64,000 nucleotides of DNA from Ewingella americana (GTDB taxonomy: Bacteria; Pseudomonadota; Gammaproteobacteria; Enterobacterales; Enterobacteriaceae). The notes beneath the pieces were generated by a model, which was not told where the DNA came from, made no database searches, and worked only from the letters and a program-made list of their open reading frames with translations. The position numbers and the translations under genes were made by a program. The DNA lies in assembly GCF_006438725.1 (NCBI RefSeq), contig NZ_RCZD01000004.1:124001-188000 (forward strand), read 5' to 3'. Shown here piece by piece: positions 24,927-33,047 of the stretch. Every line of letters starts with the position of its first letter. Positions within the stretch are counted from its first letter, which is position 1.

Positions 24927-25052
24927 ATGAAAGAACCAGTCAGAGTTATCGCAGAGTTGACAGAACGTTGTGCCGTTTTACTGTCACATGATGTGCACCA
25001 TCTGAAAACGCAAAAAACCGCACTAGGCGGGTTTTGTTTAACATTCGACTGA
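24927..25052 (+). CDS. Possible 41-residue ORF
   Basis: ATG at 24927 opens MKEPVRVIAELTERCAVLLS, ending GGFCLTFD. It reads like protein but has no clear ribosome site and its end overlaps the tRNA terminator. It may be a small host-modifying peptide or chance. Apart from this frame and the terminator I see nothing between the lipoprotein gene and the tRNAs. Confidence 0.3.
   Translation: MKEPVRVIAELTERCAVLLSHDVHHLKTQKTALGGFCLTFD
25011..25036 (-). terminator. Terminator after the tRNA pair
   Basis: On the minus strand AAAACCCGCC, loop TAGT, GCGGTTTTTT makes a short GC stem with a T run about 140 bases downstream of the tRNA-Gly gene. Confidence 0.65.
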
Positions 25053-25173
25053 GAGCTGAGAATGTGAAGGTTGGGATCGATAAAAAATATCTTTGTTTTA
25101 CCCAGCCCTCAGACGAATGTACCCTTCAGTTACTCCTTGGTTATCCCATTTTCGAAAACTGAAAAGCATTATT

Positions 25174-25248
<75 letters not shown>

Positions 25249-25250
25249 AT

Positions 25251-25327
25251 TGGCCCGCCACCGAGGCCTCGAACCTCGCTCCTACAACATAAAGGTTATT
25301 GGCTCTAACCAACTGAGCTAGCGGCGG
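25251..25327 (-). tRNA. tRNA-like gene with abnormal anticodon arm
   Basis: The acceptor stem CCGCCGC/GTGGCGG, D-arm GCTC/GAGC, T-arm CGAGG-TTCGAGG-CCTCG and an encoded CCA are all good. The best anticodon stem is CAATA/TGTTG with loop ACCTTTA. That puts C instead of the near-universal T at position 33 and gives anticodon CTT (Lys) if read normally. Base 26 appears missing and the variable loop has one extra base. It may be a degenerate tRNA or one with a special role. Confidence 0.65.
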
Positions 25328-25792
25328 TATATAAAATCTCGCTGTGCTTGCATCATCTGGCTCATCTGGCGGTGCGCAGAGCGAAGAAGAGAAATGCTAC
25401 TCTTCTAAATTGACTCTCACAACCCTGATGTCTGAACTTTACATTACTATATTAATCTTGCACTTATAGAAAATACGCAAACCTAATTGCCACACTCTCA
25501 CAGTGGCCGCGCTCATGCCCTTGAGTTGCTGTCGCATCATGCCGCTGATAACCGGTGCGCGTCTGGCTGTCGCACTGCTCTACCGGAGCTAATTCCCTTA
25601 TTAACCCTCACAACGGATAGCTAATCCTGCTCGCCATTACACGACTCGGGGCAGCATCATTACTGCTGCATTGGCTGACGCCTGCGGTCTACCCGTTTAC
25701 TGGTGCATTTTCCAATCCTCCAGAAACGACAAAGCCCCGGCGAGTGCCGAGGCTAATAAAATCATGAGTAATGCACTACAGAAAGATAAATT
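25328..25792. other. Intergenic region between tRNAs and accessory module
   Basis: No gene is supported. The region should hold the late promoter that serves tRNAs and lysis genes, because Q lies further right, but I could not pick a convincing -35/-10. A short hairpin AGAAGAG/CTCTTCT is at 25386-25407. Near 25735-25755 a GC hairpin AGCCCCGGC/GCCGAGGCT with a short T stretch on the minus strand may be a weak terminator. Confidence 0.5.
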
Positions 25793-26185
25793 TTGCTTAA
25801 AGTATTTCGCAACTTATCCGATAATTCATTCACCACTGTAAAGCAAGGGTTATCAAAAGTGACTAATCAAGTAAAGCACGAGGGAAAATGTCCTGAATGT
25901 CGTAAAACAATAATGCCCATCATTGAAGAAAAAAATAACTTGAGAAGAGACAAATGCTCATGCCCTAAGTGCCATGCCGTTCTTTATGTATGCCGCAGCC
26001 CAGGGTGTGATGACTATGCCTTAGGTAGTGATCTGTATGACAATGAATTCTGTCCGGCTTGTACCAAGGCAATGGCAACTAAGACAGGTGAAGTTCTAAG
26101 CGAGGTAAAAGACCACGCGCTGCCGATTGTGCTTACTGTTATTGGCGGGGTTCTTGCAGCAAAATTTAGCGGCGAAAAAGAGTAA
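25793..26185 (+). CDS. Zinc-ribbon protein with C-terminal membrane anchor
   Basis: The frame of up to 130 residues has CPECRKT, CSCPKCHAVLYVC, CDDY and CPACTKAM cysteine pairs, then a hydrophobic C-terminal helix (ALPIVLTVIGGVLAAKF). The only upstream start is TTG at 25793; GTG at the KVTNQ position is an alternative, so the N-terminus is uncertain. It is the first plus-strand gene before the NA37 module and may belong with it, but about 190 bases separate them. Function unknown. Confidence 0.6.
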   Translation: MLKVFRNLSDNSFTTVKQGLSKVTNQVKHEGKCPECRKTIMPIIEEKNNLRRDKCSCPKCHAVLYVCRSPGCDDYALGSDLYDNEFCPACTKAMATKTGEVLSEVKDHALPIVLTVIGGVLAAKFSGEKE

Positions 26186-26373
26186 TGTTCGCAGGCTGCT
26201 TTTGCTATGCATAACCAGAAGCGAAAAAAACCCGCCGGAGCGAGGTTCTGAGATTGTCTAAGCTTTGTGACTACGTGACCACTCTTAACAGATTACAACA
26301 ACTTTTGCGTACGCGTTAATATTTTATTACTCTTTTAGATACACAGCTTTTTATAACATGGATCGAACATAAT

Positions 26374-27525
26374 ATGAGCAATATTTCCATAGAGCACGTT
26401 ATCGTTCATGAGTTAATCAAGGAAGCACAAAAAGATTTCAATCACTCAAAACGCTATAATCTTCGAGATTCTGAACTAGACAAATTAAATCCAATCGTTC
26501 AACAATTAGTCGATGGCGTAGTCGAATTGTATGGTTCCCGTGGTAACTTAGCCCATCATGGAGCGTTTAAGACCGACCCTACCAAAAGGGGGCCTGTCCC
26601 AGACCTTTTCACTGCGTATCATTCAGCACCAAACTCCAATACAGTTGCCTTCATTGAACTTACAAAAGAGGTCATGAAACAAATGTACGAGGAGGCAAGG
26701 AACCAGATATGGTCTTCCGGCGGATATGTGGTGTTTACTGACTATAAGCATCAAGGCTTTCGCTACCTTTTAGTCACTATGATTAAGAAGAAAAATGGTG
26801 TCACTATAAGTGAAAATTTGAATCCAGAAGAAATGATGCATTTAGAGTTAAACTATATAAATCAAGCAGCTCGTATTAATTTTTATCGGTACCATGAATA
26901 TCTTGAAGCTGACGAAGCTAAACGCGAAGAATTAAATTACTTAAGCTTTATAAGCAAAACAAATGGGCAGTCTGCATCAGCATACTTTATCGCGGCCCTT
27001 GGGTGTAATAAAGGAATGGCTTCAGCAGGGGCAACTCGTAAATTGCCAAATGAAATTAGAAAATTTTTTAGAAAAAACCCAGAACTGCTCCCTCAGGCTG
27101 ATGAATTTAGAAATAAGATAATAAAATACCTTGAAAGGCAACATGATGCTAATGTACCTGCAAGTCTGACGGATGTAGAAGCAATTGCTTTTGAACAAAT
27201 GTCTCTACTCGATGAAGATAAAAGGGATGAACTATTAAAAGGGATGATGAGTCATCTTAATAGTGAAGCAGTAGGTATACCTACAGACTTCGTTGTAAAC
27301 AAGGGTTCGCTTGATAAACTCAGGAAGGTTGCCTATAAAACACCTTTATTTAGTTTCAATTTCGATAAAGAATTGCTTGGAGATAATGCTGATGCAAGAA
27401 TATACTATAATGATGAAACAGGAAACCTTAGCTTTAACAAGCTACCTGAAGAGGCAAAAACAAAAATAAGGTTGGCTCTTAAAGAAAAAAATAAAATAGT
27501 TGACACTGAGGAAGATAGTGAATAG
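26374..27525 (+). CDS. Nucleoid-associated protein, YejK/NdpA (NA37) family
   Basis: This 383-residue protein starts MSNISIEHVIVHELIKEAQK, with the family's early VIVHEL motif and the LLVTMIKKKNGV and INFYRYHEYLEADE segments of the 37-kDa nucleoid-associated family. YejK of E. coli is shorter (about 335) and binds nucleoids and topoisomerase IV. Here it is carried by a prophage, is AT-rich, runs against the late operon, and its stop overlaps the start of a membrane protein gene. A role in phage-host conflict is inference from context. Confidence 0.85.
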   Translation: MSNISIEHVIVHELIKEAQKDFNHSKRYNLRDSELDKLNPIVQQLVDGVVELYGSRGNLAHHGAFKTDPTKRGPVPDLFTAYHSAPNSNTVAFIELTKEVMKQMYEEARNQIWSSGGYVVFTDYKHQGFRYLLVTMIKKKNGVTISENLNPEEMMHLELNYINQAARINFYRYHEYLEADEAKREELNYLSFISKTNGQSASAYFIAALGCNKGMASAGATRKLPNEIRKFFRKNPELLPQADEFRNKIIKYLERQHDANVPASLTDVEAIAFEQMSLLDEDKRDELLKGMMSHLNSEAVGIPTDFVVNKGSLDKLRKVAYKTPLFSFNFDKELLGDNADARIYYNDETGNLSFNKLPEEAKTKIRLALKEKNKIVDTEEDSE

Positions 27526-28732
27526 CTTAAAAACTGTTGTTGACTTGTATAGATTATCAGCTTTCCCTGACTATGATGGGGAAAGCTTTTCTGCATCTAT
27601 AGATTATACGCTCCAGTCTCAAGAGTTAATTAAAGTTATTTTATCAGGGAATTTCTCTTACGGTAAATTTACCGAGCTGGAAGTTGATGATAATGAAATA
27701 GAAACCATTGATGAACTCCCAGAAGAAGGCCAATTATTAGAGTTTACCTTTTTGGTAAGTCAATCCAGTGCTAAACGCTTTTATCTATCCGCCAAGGAAT
27801 TCATTAAAGTCAATACGTTAATGCGCGGTAAAGTTCCAGATCAATATTACTTAATCGACTTGGATTACTTCCCCGATGAACAAACTAAACCTGAGCCTGT
27901 TAATAAAATTGAAGCCATATGCGGACTCATCAAGTCCCTATCAAAATTGTCACATTTCCACGACATGAAAAATAATGGGAATTCAGACTCATATCGATTG
28001 GTTTTCATTCTCCACTCCGAGTCAAAATCGTCCTCTGCAGTCATTGAAACAATATTTTCGGAAGAATTATTAAATTATGACAGGATAGATATTTCTTTAA
28101 TTAATTCTTTAGTAGCGATAAAACCTAGCAGTGACCTTCATTATGATGAAAAAATAAACACCTTCCGGAATACACTGATTGAATACATTAATTCCTCAGA
28201 AATTAAATTTTGTGACGTGGTCAAAAACTGGGGTTTAATTTGCCAATTATATAGCAATAACTTAGCTGTATACATGTCTGCATTTTCGTTTCAAAAAGCA
28301 AGAAAGGAAATTGCAGAAACCGAGATTGAATATGCTGATAAGATATCCAAAATAACAACTGAGATAGCCAATAAAGCCCTGGCAATTCCTATATCCCTTA
28401 TTGGTTCCATAGCAATTTATCAGCTAAATGGCAAAGTAGAAATTTACATTACTCTTTTCGGGTTAATTTTCACGAGCATTATAATTTCACTTATCATTTT
28501 CTCACAGAAGAAACAACTAAATAGAGTTGATCACGCTAAGGATATAGTATTTTCTTCCATTGAACATGGAATGCACGATGACACATCAGACCTTAAAAAT
28601 AAACTGAAAGAAGCGAAATATGGATTAAAAAGAAACGTGAAGTTTTGTCGCAGAGTTCTGGATTTCTTAATTTATTTAGCTTGGGTGCCAGTATATGTAG
28701 GCACCCTGATTTTACTAAATAAATTCCTGTAA
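27518..28732 (+). CDS. Three-helix membrane protein, partner of the NA37 protein
   Basis: GTG at 27518 has GAGGA upstream and overlaps the end of the NA37 gene by eight bases, so the two are translationally coupled. The 404-residue product has a soluble N-terminal part of about 285 residues with a DLDYFPDEQ-type acidic stretch and a coiled-coil-like segment (KARKEIAETEIEYADKISKI). Predicted membrane helices are near 288-302, 309-329 and 382-402. I do not recognise the family. Its last 18 bases overlap the end of the convergent Q gene. A defence or exclusion function is possible but unproven. Confidence 0.7.
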   Translation: MNSLKTVVDLYRLSAFPDYDGESFSASIDYTLQSQELIKVILSGNFSYGKFTELEVDDNEIETIDELPEEGQLLEFTFLVSQSSAKRFYLSAKEFIKVNTLMRGKVPDQYYLIDLDYFPDEQTKPEPVNKIEAICGLIKSLSKLSHFHDMKNNGNSDSYRLVFILHSESKSSSAVIETIFSEELLNYDRIDISLINSLVAIKPSSDLHYDEKINTFRNTLIEYINSSEIKFCDVVKNWGLICQLYSNNLAVYMSAFSFQKARKEIAETEIEYADKISKITTEIANKALAIPISLIGSIAIYQLNGKVEIYITLFGLIFTSIIISLIIFSQKKQLNRVDHAKDIVFSSIEHGMHDDTSDLKNKLKEAKYGLKRNVKFCRRVLDFLIYLAWVPVYVGTLILLNKFL

Positions 28733-29077
28733 TTTATTTACCATTGAAAGAACCCCTTCAATAAATCCTGTCGCGGTTTGCATCTCTTTTCTTATTGTGC
28801 CATCTGAGCATTTTCTTCTTTTCGCTATCGCCCTTAGCGACATATTAAATACATAGTGCAGAATAACTAATTCATACTCTTCAATCCTATATTTTTTTAG
28901 ACGTGCCACGCAGCCATCAATCATGATTCCTTCATCATCACAGCACTGTTGCCGAGATCTAGATGTTTGAGGAAGTAGCCCCTTGAATCCGGCAGCTATC
29001 GGCGAGAAGTCTATCCCGCTATTATCACTGGCAGCCCAAGCACCCCAAAGTTCTAAAGTCTCATGAATATCACGCAT
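28715..29077 (-). CDS. Late antiterminator, Phage_antitermQ family
   Basis: The protein of about 120 residues from ATG at 29077 (GGAGAG upstream) starts MRDIHETLELWGAWAASDNS. It contains DDEGIMIDGCVARLKKY and the sigma-like HTH NMSLRAIAKRRKCSDGTIRK, the pattern of phage 21/P22-related Q proteins. It should bind a qut site near the late promoter and let RNA polymerase read through to tRNA, lysis and head genes. The NA37 module now lies between it and those genes. Confidence 0.88.
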   Translation of the reverse strand: MRDIHETLELWGAWAASDNSGIDFSPIAAGFKGLLPQTSRSRQQCCDDEGIMIDGCVARLKKYRIEEYELVILHYVFNMSLRAIAKRRKCSDGTIRKEMQTATGFIEGVLSMVNKLQEFI

Positions 29078-29091
29078 TATTCTCTCCACAC

Positions 29092-30114
29092 TTATTTTGC
29101 TCTGCCTGTAGCGATAACACCCATCGCCAGCGCGCTATCTATTGCCTTCAGTGCCAGAACTGCCTGGCTGCCATTCTCTTCTTCCCAAGCTGACGTATTC
29201 GCGTGTAATGCGTCGTGGCACCGCCTGCACAGCGGGATCACGAACATGTCATGCGACTTTGTGGCCATACCACCCAGCCCGTAGCCGGTGATGTGGTGCG
29301 GGTCGTCTGCCTGGTTCCCGCAGCCGCAGCATGGCTGGCGCTTAACCCACTGCGTATAATTTGGATTTACCCAGCGGCGGCGTTTAGGGCGAAGCATAAA
29401 GGACTCAGGCGTCTCCGGATCAACGGCTATATACAGCACAGCCTTAACTGTTTCAGCGCGTTCTGTCAGCACTTTCACCGGCGGCTCCTCGGGTACTATG
29501 TCCGATTCACGGCCAACGGACTTAATTGCCTCTGCGGGGCGCCAGCGCAACGCATGGCGGGCTGCAGCGTCAGGCATTAAATCGAGAACGCCGTAAAGAA
29601 ACGCCCACCAGCACAGTTCATAAAAACTCAGCTGGTGGCCTTTCGGTAGACGAAATACACGCATGGCCACGCTAACTATCCACTCAGCGCGGTTTTGGTT
29701 CGCCAGGCGGTCAAGCTCATCAAGAATATGCTCTCTGAACTTACTTTCATGATGCCAACACAGGCGCACCGCGCTTGTACCGTAATCCAGAGTATCGAGG
29801 TTCTTGTCATGGAAACTGTCGTCGCCAAGTTCCCACTGGCAGGTTTTAATGCGCTGAAGCCACTCCTTCAGAGCCGACATTCCACCAGCGGCATTGATCA
29901 CCCTTTCGTTCGAGAAAAAAGGCTGCAGCCGCTGATCATCAACTAACGACTGAGAGACGGCAGCAACCTTACCGTTTGGTAGGTCTGCCAGCTCATCAGG
30001 CACTGTACTGATCAACAGCCGCTTGTGGCCAAACAGCCCCATGAGGTCAGCACCAGGCGTAAAGATGGCAACACCGGCCGCGTTCTGTGGGTATGGTGTC
30101 AATAATGCTCTCAC
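29092..30114 (-). CDS. DUF968 phage protein with HNH-like zinc motif
   Basis: From GTG at 30114 (overlapping the previous stop as GTGA) the 340-residue protein starts MRALLTPYPQNAAGVAIFTP. It ends with a DUF968 domain: NPNYTQWVKRQPCCGCGNQA, DDPHHITGYGLGGMATKSHD and PLCRRCHDALH, an HNH-nuclease-like arrangement. Lambdoid phages encode such proteins in the nin-like region, where they act in recombination or replication. Catalytic activity is inferred from the conserved CxxC...HH...CxxCH residues. Confidence 0.85.
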   Translation of the reverse strand: MRALLTPYPQNAAGVAIFTPGADLMGLFGHKRLLISTVPDELADLPNGKVAAVSQSLVDDQRLQPFFSNERVINAAGGMSALKEWLQRIKTCQWELGDDSFHDKNLDTLDYGTSAVRLCWHHESKFREHILDELDRLANQNRAEWIVSVAMRVFRLPKGHQLSFYELCWWAFLYGVLDLMPDAAARHALRWRPAEAIKSVGRESDIVPEEPPVKVLTERAETVKAVLYIAVDPETPESFMLRPKRRRWVNPNYTQWVKRQPCCGCGNQADDPHHITGYGLGGMATKSHDMFVIPLCRRCHDALHANTSAWEEENGSQAVLALKAIDSALAMGVIATGRAK

Positions 30115-30293
30115 GCAGCGTTTTCCTTTTTCTGACACAAAAGATCATCGTTTAAATCGATGAGGCTTTTAAGGAGGCTATCAGCGAATTCCTTCGCTTC
30201 CGTGTAGTCACTGGGAGATAGTTCACCCAGTGGAGAAGCGGCTTGCAGGTAACCGCGGTAGGAGGAAAGCCAGAGGTTTTGTTGTTCGTTCAC
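30111..30293 (-). CDS. Small unknown protein of the replication operon
   Basis: This 60-residue protein (MNEQQNLWLSSYRGYLQAAS) overlaps the DUF968 gene by four bases and the Dam-like gene by four bases, so it is clearly part of the operon. It looks like a short helical cytosolic protein (TEAKEFADSLLKSLIDLNDD). No family recognised. Confidence 0.65.
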   Translation of the reverse strand: MNEQQNLWLSSYRGYLQAASPLGELSPSDYTEAKEFADSLLKSLIDLNDDLLCQKKENAA

Positions 30294-30829
30294 GCTGCCA
30301 CCTCCTGCAAATAGCCGGCGCCGGTGCTGATCAGGTCATCACGCGAAACTGTGGTGAACTGGCCGCGCGGTTTAATGAATGGCCGCCAGATGACCAGCAT
30401 GCTGCCCTTGCTGTTGCCGTTCTTACCCGGCTTTCCGGTACCGGCATTGATGAAGGACAGGCGGCCATCAGTGATAAAGCGAATTTCGTCTGCGGTCGTC
30501 AGCGCCAGCGAGAACCAGCCAGTTGAGGTGTCGGCCGGAAGCAGCATCACAACCGGCTGATTTTGGATGCGACACTGCGCCGCTGCCTGCTCAACCCATG
30601 GGGTGATCGCACTGTATGGCGGGTTACACCAGATAGCACCGTAGCTCTCCCACTCAGCGGTAAGAGCATCATCGGCTTCGGTGAGGTACCGGGCACAAAG
30701 CGCGTTCTGGTGGTCGGCAGCGGCATCCAGATAAAAACCAAACTCCAGATCTAGGGCGGTGAAAACATCAACCGGCGTCTGCCAGCGGTCTTTGTGCTCG
30801 ACTAGGGTGTTACTGGCGAATTCATTCAT
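30290..30829 (-). CDS. Phage Dam-like N6-adenine methyltransferase
   Basis: From ATG at 30829 (GGGGA upstream) the 179-residue protein starts MNEFASNTLVEHKDRWQTPV. It has the Dam family signature DRWQTP...FGFYLDAAAD and the catalytic WCNPPYS. Proteins of this family (DNA N-6-adenine-methyltransferase, short phage type) often modify GATC, but the target here is unknown. It overlaps both neighbours by four bases. It is the second methyltransferase of the prophage. Confidence 0.88.
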   Translation of the reverse strand: MNEFASNTLVEHKDRWQTPVDVFTALDLEFGFYLDAAADHQNALCARYLTEADDALTAEWESYGAIWCNPPYSAITPWVEQAAAQCRIQNQPVVMLLPADTSTGWFSLALTTADEIRFITDGRLSFINAGTGKPGKNGNSKGSMLVIWRPFIKPRGQFTTVSRDDLISTGAGYLQEVAA

Positions 30830-31836
30830 GCTGTTGTCCCCTGCTGCTGGCGCTGCGCGCAGTCTTTCCAAACCCGGTTCCACGTGGTGATGGCGAAGTC
30901 ACTGCGCATGCCACGAACGTTGGCCTTGCTGGCTTCTGTACAAACCTGCTTTTCCAGTTCGCTCGGCGCTTTGGTTCCCGCAATACCGCTGATGAACCGA
31001 CGGTAAGCCATGTCGCGCTCTGCGGTATCTACGGGCACATCACCGCCGCGATCCCACTTCCCATTTTTGCGGGCTGGACGGCCAGCACGACTCCAAGCGT
31101 TAGCACCTTCCAGATAGCCAGGGAATTTCGAAGGCTGGAACAGCGTAGACGGACGAAGGTATTCAGCCATTTCCAGATCGCCGCCCCACTTGGCATGCAT
31201 GTAATCAACGGTCAGTTGCTGCTCTTCAACCGTGAAACCGTCGCGCAGTCTGGCGCGGATGTTGTCTAGCGAGGATTTGCTGACCTGATAGCGTGAGCCA
31301 GTGATTTGGTTCAGGTAGTTCAGAACCTGTTTAGCCTGATCAGTAATTTCAACCTCGCCGTCGGTCTGCGCAGCAGGCTGACAAAGGGTTTTATTATCTG
31401 ATGGATCTTGTTTTGAATTTACTAACGGATCCCCCCCAGATTCTGGCGGGTGAAAACCAGTATTTTTTGCAGATTTTGATGCGTCGGATTTTGACCGGTC
31501 AGAATTTGATGCGTCAGATTTTGATGTGTCAGAATCTGACGGGTGAGCAGCAGCACGAAGCTTCGCAATATTCAGCTGATACATGTTCGATGTATTGCGG
31601 TTCCCCTTCCGCCGTTGGGTGCTGGTGATCCAGCCGTCAGCCTCAAGTTTACCCAGCGTAGTGCGCACAGTACTTTCGCCGGCACCCAGCTGGCGGGCAA
31701 TGGTTGTTATTGATGGCCAGCAAAAACCTTCGTCGGAACTGAAATCAGCAAGGCGCGCCATTATGGCCACCGCCGATATTTTCAAACCGGCAGCAGCGCA
31801 ACCATCCCAGACGTATGCGGATAACTTAACGCTCAT
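30826..31836 (-). CDS. Replication initiator, O-like (helix-turn-helix plus conserved phage C-terminus)
   Basis: This 336-residue protein has an N-terminal winged helix (FCWPSITTIARQLGAGESTV and EADGWITSTQRRKGNRNTSN). A Ser/Asp/Lys linker around residues 97-121 with a five-residue period (SKSDA) follows. The C-terminal domain (TDQAKQVLNYLNQITGSRYQ and VDYMHAKWGGDLEMAEYLRP) is of the phage_2220_C type. It is analogous to lambda O. The linker is coded by five 15-bp repeats, the likely origin iterons. No helicase or loader gene is evident next to it, so host DnaB would have to be recruited by this protein or by the small gene at 30111. Confidence 0.85.
   Translation of the reverse strand: MSVKLSAYVWDGCAAAGLKISAVAIMARLADFSSDEGFCWPSITTIARQLGAGESTVRTTLGKLEADGWITSTQRRKGNRNTSNMYQLNIAKLRAAAHPSDSDTSKSDASNSDRSKSDASKSAKNTGFHPPESGGDPLVNSKQDPSDNKTLCQPAAQTDGEVEITDQAKQVLNYLNQITGSRYQVSKSSLDNIRARLRDGFTVEEQQLTVDYMHAKWGGDLEMAEYLRPSTLFQPSKFPGYLEGANAWSRAGRPARKNGKWDRGGDVPVDTAERDMAYRRFISGIAGTKAPSELEKQVCTEASKANVRGMRSDFAITTWNRVWKDCAQRQQQGTTA
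31473..31547. repeat. Five tandem 15-bp iterons, probable replication origin
   Basis: Units start at 31473, 31488, 31503, 31518 and 31533: ATTTTGATGCGTCGG, ATTTTGACCGGTCAG, AATTTGATGCGTCAG, ATTTTGATGTGTCAG, AATCTGACGGGTGAG. They lie inside the O-like gene with AT-rich DNA just to the left, the same layout as lambda ori with its iterons inside O. Confidence 0.8.
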
Positions 31837-32185
31837 AACAGCCTCGTGAACTTATCTTTGAATCGCTTAACGGGGTACGCGCATTCGTGTTCATACCTTT
31901 CGCGCATATAGATAACGCGGTCTCCGGGTCTGTCATATCCCACGACGTGGACCACAATGCCCCGCCAATCTTTGTAACGCCTGTCCAGCGGTTCGATTTA
32001 TTCAGACATGCACTTACCTTCCGACTATGCTCGAGCAAATAACCTACCCACCACGCGGCGAACTGGTAGTTGCAGGCCGACCAGCAGCCACCTATCATCA
32101 CTTCATACGACAAAGAGCCTGTGGTACCGCCAGTTGCTAAACAGCGTATTTGCGGAACGCCAGCCTTTATGAGTAAACTGTTCAT
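31826..32185 (-). CDS. Small unknown protein between CII-like and O-like genes
   Basis: From ATG at 32185 the protein has about 119 residues (MNSLLIKAGVPQIRCLATGG) with several cysteines and tryptophans (MIGGCWSACNYQFAAWWVGY). It overlaps the start of the O-like gene by 11 bases and slightly overlaps or abuts the CII-like stop, so it is in the operon. No domain recognised; the Cys content might mean metal binding. Confidence 0.55.
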   Translation of the reverse strand: MNSLLIKAGVPQIRCLATGGTTGSLSYEVMIGGCWSACNYQFAAWWVGYLLEHSRKVSACLNKSNRWTGVTKIGGALWSTSWDMTDPETALSICAKGMNTNARTPLSDSKISSRGCYER

Positions 32186-32192
32186 GCGTTGA

Positions 32193-32714
32193 TTACTCCA
32201 CACGTTTAGTTAATGCACCCGACGCCCGGACCTGCACAGTCTGGGCGTCAACCTTTCCGGCTTTTGACTTCTTACCAAACAAAGCAATTACTGCCCGAAC
32301 CTCTGCATCACGCGCTGCTAAATGGCGTTGATGAAACTTCATGATCTCTTCTGCCTCTGCCGTATCAATCACACCATCTTCCAGCGACGCCTGAATAATC
32401 ATGTCAACATGGCCACGATGCGCCGCTGTGCGCATGCTCTTACTGAACAGTTCTACCTGGTCGAGTTCTTCGAGTTGCGGGATATCAACAAACAGGCCAC
32501 CGCGACGTTGGGCGAAATATTCAGCCATGTACGTTGTACCGCTCAGGTCCTCCATTGCTTCCAACTCAGAAACTTCAAAAAAACGACAGCCATTCTTTTC
32601 ATACAGGTTGTTGTTGAATTGCGTTTCGGTCATTCCCAATCCACCAGCCATCGCTGAACGCCCGCCGGGGAATGCCTTACACATCGCTTTTACTACTGAT
32701 TTCACGTCTACCAT
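32193..32714 (-). CDS. CII-like regulator, Phage_CP76/YmfL family
   Basis: From ATG at 32714 the protein has 173 residues (MVDVKSVVKAMCKAFPGGRS). It contains the family motif MTETQFNNNLYEKNGCRFFE and a helical C-terminal part (EIMKFHQRHLAARDAEVRAV). In e14 YmfL and related phages it occupies the cII position downstream of cro. It probably activates lysogenic promoters. The longer frame to 32783 overlaps cro and is not preferred. Confidence 0.8.
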   Translation of the reverse strand: MVDVKSVVKAMCKAFPGGRSAMAGGLGMTETQFNNNLYEKNGCRFFEVSELEAMEDLSGTTYMAEYFAQRRGGLFVDIPQLEELDQVELFSKSMRTAAHRGHVDMIIQASLEDGVIDTAEAEEIMKFHQRHLAARDAEVRAVIALFGKKSKAGKVDAQTVQVRASGALTKRVE

Positions 32715-32733
32715 TTCTCTTATCCTTGGGTAG

Positions 32734-32949
32734 TTATGGGTGTGCGCCAGAGGTGATAGTCTTTTCGTATAGTGCGGGGTCATATTTCAATTTACCGTTG
32801 GTTCTATATGCAGCTTCAGCGGCTCGTCCTTTAGGGATCAATTGGCCTGGGCGCTTTCGCCACAAGTAGAACGCCTCTGGGGAAATCCCAAAAAACTCAG
32901 CAACCTTGCTCGGTTCGCCAAAGTAGTTTTCAAGGTCATTCGTCGTCAT
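32734..32949 (-). CDS. Cro-like repressor
   Basis: This 71-residue protein (MTTNDLENYFGEPSKVAEFF) has a helix-turn-helix (SKVAEFFGISPEAFYLWRKR) and a basic end. GGGAGGT precedes its ATG at four bases. It is divergent from the CI gene across an operator region, so it is the lytic repressor (Cro) by position. Confidence 0.85.
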   Translation of the reverse strand: MTTNDLENYFGEPSKVAEFFGISPEAFYLWRKRPGQLIPKGRAAEAAYRTNGKLKYDPALYEKTITSGAHP

Positions 32950-32962
32950 AACACCTCCCGAT

Positions 32963-33037
32963 ATCTAAGTTAATTTAGATAATATTATTTAATTTTATTT
33001 ATATCAATAAAAACTAAAATAACTTAGGTTCATTTAG
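32963..33037. promoter_or_regulatory. Right operator/promoter region between cro and cI
   Basis: The cro promoter on the minus strand has TTGATA (33007-33002), 17 bases, TATTAT (32984-32979). Operator-like near-palindromes with the pattern CTAA-N6-TTAG or close to it lie at 32963-32980 (ATCTAAGTTAATTTAGAT), 33014-33027 (CTAAAATAACTTAG) and 33024-33037 (TTAGGTTCATTTAG). The first overlaps the start of the cro transcript, the other two the region in front of cI. The same 18-mer occurs again right of cI. Confidence 0.75.
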
Positions 33038-33047
33038 AGGATGAGAA

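Noticed and set aside
31473..31547. CRISPR-like short repeats
   Set aside because: The repeats are 15 bp, directly tandem with no spacers and lie inside a coding gene; they fit origin iterons.
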